64,000 bases of DNA from VXPQ01 sp964608315 (GTDB taxonomy: Bacteria; Bacteroidota; Rhodothermia; Rhodothermales; VXPQ01): assembly GCA_964608315.1 (NCBI GenBank), contig CAZSNF010000009.1, positions 1 to 64,000 of the forward strand. The letters are read 5' to 3'. Below are positions 62,937 to 64,000 of this stretch, one piece after another. Made by a program: the position numbers and the translations under genes. Under the pieces are notes generated by a model. The model did not search any database and was not told the origin of the DNA. It worked only from the letters and a program-made list of their open reading frames with translations. The first letter of the stretch is position 1; every line of letters begins with the position of its first letter.

Positions 62937-64000
62937 GTGCGCACTGCATTCGCCTTTTTCGCCCTCGTCGCCGCCTTGTGGCCCTTCGGCGCCCTGGCCC
63001 AGGAATGGGGGGCGGCGTCCGGGCGCGTCCTGACGGTTGCGGAAGATGCGCCCGTCCCCGGCGTCAGCATTCTGGTAAGCGGCGCCAACTTCGGCACCGC
63101 GAGCAAGCAGGACGGGACTTACGTACTCCGGTTGCCGCCGGGAGCCTATGAATTGCGATTCTCGGCGGTGGGGTACGAGACGACCTGGCGACGCGTACAG
63201 ATCCGGCCCGGCGAAACGACGGCGCTTGATGTTCGCCTGAGGCCGTCCATGCTCGAGATGGAGGATATTGTGGTGGAGGGGGATGTGTTTTTTACGGAAC
63301 CCGGGACGTACGAACTGGAATCGGAGGCCATCCGCAACGTGCCTTCTCCTTTCAAGGGGTTCCAGGCGCTAAGCGTATTGCCGGGCGTAGCGGCCAACAA
63401 CGAACTTTCCAACCAGTATTCGGTGCATGGCGGCGGATTTCACGAGAACCTTATCCTGATCAACGGTTTCGAGACGTACATGCCGTTGCGTCCGAGGCAA
63501 GGGGAGCAGGAAGGGCTCGGTCTGCTGAATCCGGACCTGGCTGACCGGGTCGTGCTGTACACGGGGGGATTTCCGGCGAAATACGGCGGAAAACTGTCCT
63601 CTGTGCTGGAAACGCGCTATCGCCGTCCTTATGTCGAATCCATGGGCGGGTCCGCCTCCGCGTCGTTGCTCGACGCCAGTTTTGCGCACCGGGGCGCGGT
63701 GGCGGACGGGCGCTTTGGATGGAACGCCGGTTTTAGGAGAGCGCGCGCGCAGCATTTCTTCCGTACGCAGGAGCGGAAGGGGGATTATCGTCCAGACTAC
63801 ACGGACGCACAAGTCCTGGCGACCTGGCGTTTCGCCCCGGGGCACGAGATCGAAGCACTGGGCATGTACGCCAACCATGTGTTTCGATTCAGTCCGGAGA
63901 GTCGCAAGACCTGGTATGGCGTCGTGAGCCTGGATCCCGATGTGCCGTCGGACTTGCGTTCCTTCTGGACCCGATACGAGGGCGAGGAAAACGACGGGTA
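62937..64000 (+). CDS. TonB-dependent receptor (partial, runs off the window)
   Basis: Starts at GTG 62937; a TAA in the same frame at 62928 rules out any earlier start. A signal peptide (VRTAFAFFALVAALWPFGALAQ) is followed by a carboxypeptidase-like domain (SGRVLTVAEDAPVPGVSIL, GTYVLRLPPGAYELRFSAVGYE). The plug domain has QALSVLPGVAANNELSNQYSVHGGGFHENLILINGFE and LYTGGFPAKYGGKLSSVLE, and then the barrel begins. At least 354 codons are present and the frame is open to 64000. It is expected to be about 800 aa. Ligand unknown. Confidence 0.9.
   Translation, partial: MRTAFAFFALVAALWPFGALAQEWGAASGRVLTVAEDAPVPGVSILVSGANFGTASKQDGTYVLRLPPGAYELRFSAVGYETTWRRVQIRPGETTALDVRLRPSMLEMEDIVVEGDVFFTEPGTYELESEAIRNVPSPFKGFQALSVLPGVAANNELSNQYSVHGGGFHENLILINGFETYMPLRPRQGEQEGLGLLNPDLADRVVLYTGGFPAKYGGKLSSVLETRYRRPYVESMGGSASASLLDASFAHRGAVADGRFGWNAGFRRARAQHFFRTQERKGDYRPDYTDAQVLATWRFAPGHEIEALGMYANHVFRFSPESRKTWYGVVSLDPDVPSDLRSFWTRYEGEENDG

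Overview
The window reads as a chromosome segment from a GC-rich, Gram-negative member of the FCB group, most like Rhodothermota/Rhodothermales. This is inferred from gene content: TonB-dependent receptors with an N-terminal carboxypeptidase-like domain, a type IX secretion (T9SS) C-terminal sorting domain, a PorV/PorQ-type protein, a DUF6807/PVC-type dehydrogenase/cytochrome c fusion and a class-3 (archaeal-type) prolyl-tRNA synthetase. It carries housekeeping markers (rRNA operon end, dnaA with a likely oriC, tRNAs, aspS, proS), so it is chromosomal.

Layout. 1-960: end of an rRNA operon (23S 3' part, 5S, terminator). 984-11402: a four-gene DNA-end-processing operon (AddB-like, AddA-like, YhaN/SbcC-like ATPase, SbcD/YhaO-like nuclease). 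11430-17410: an accessory region with two type II restriction-modification systems. The first lies in AT-rich DNA and its nuclease gene is frameshifted. The second looks intact and sits between about 210-bp identical direct repeats, next to a tandemly duplicated gene for a small membrane-anchored coiled-coil protein. 17420-17912: two abutting copies of a MITE-like element whose pieces recur across the window. 18281-30897: a radical SAM protein, a TonB receptor/T9SS-cargo/PorV trio (the cargo gene has an in-frame stop), a ribokinase/ferritin-like wreck, and a giant heme-binding dehydrogenase.

31096-42605: a small conserved protein, dnaA and oriC, P-II/ammonium transporter (nitrogen uptake), a sugar dehydrogenase, an aldo/keto reductase, a JAMM protease plus a ubiquitin-like/E1/rhodanese fusion (sulfur carrier system), tRNA-Leu, tRNA-Lys, a pyrophosphatase-like protein and aspS. 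42847-54151: a sodium/solute symporter, a glycosyltransferase, an RND efflux trio, an MpaB-type oxygenase and a phytoene/squalene synthase. 54214-57784: a second accessory patch with a PIN toxin-antitoxin pair, an IS5-family element inserted just upstream of the antitoxin, and a coupled ATPase plus small-effector pair that looks like a defence module. 57874-64000: a FadL-type outer membrane protein, a repeat-rich lipoprotein spanning a 100-N assembly gap, proS ending in a perfect palindrome, and a TonB receptor running off the end.

The strongest candidates for something undescribed are the dispersed MITE-like family (two full tandem copies, one full copy beside tRNA-Leu and at least eight end fragments, one of which supplies a stop codon), the ATPase/effector pair beside the toxin-antitoxin locus, and the JAMM plus UbL-E1-rhodanese gene pair. 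All product names come from reading motifs in the translated sequence; no database search was run.
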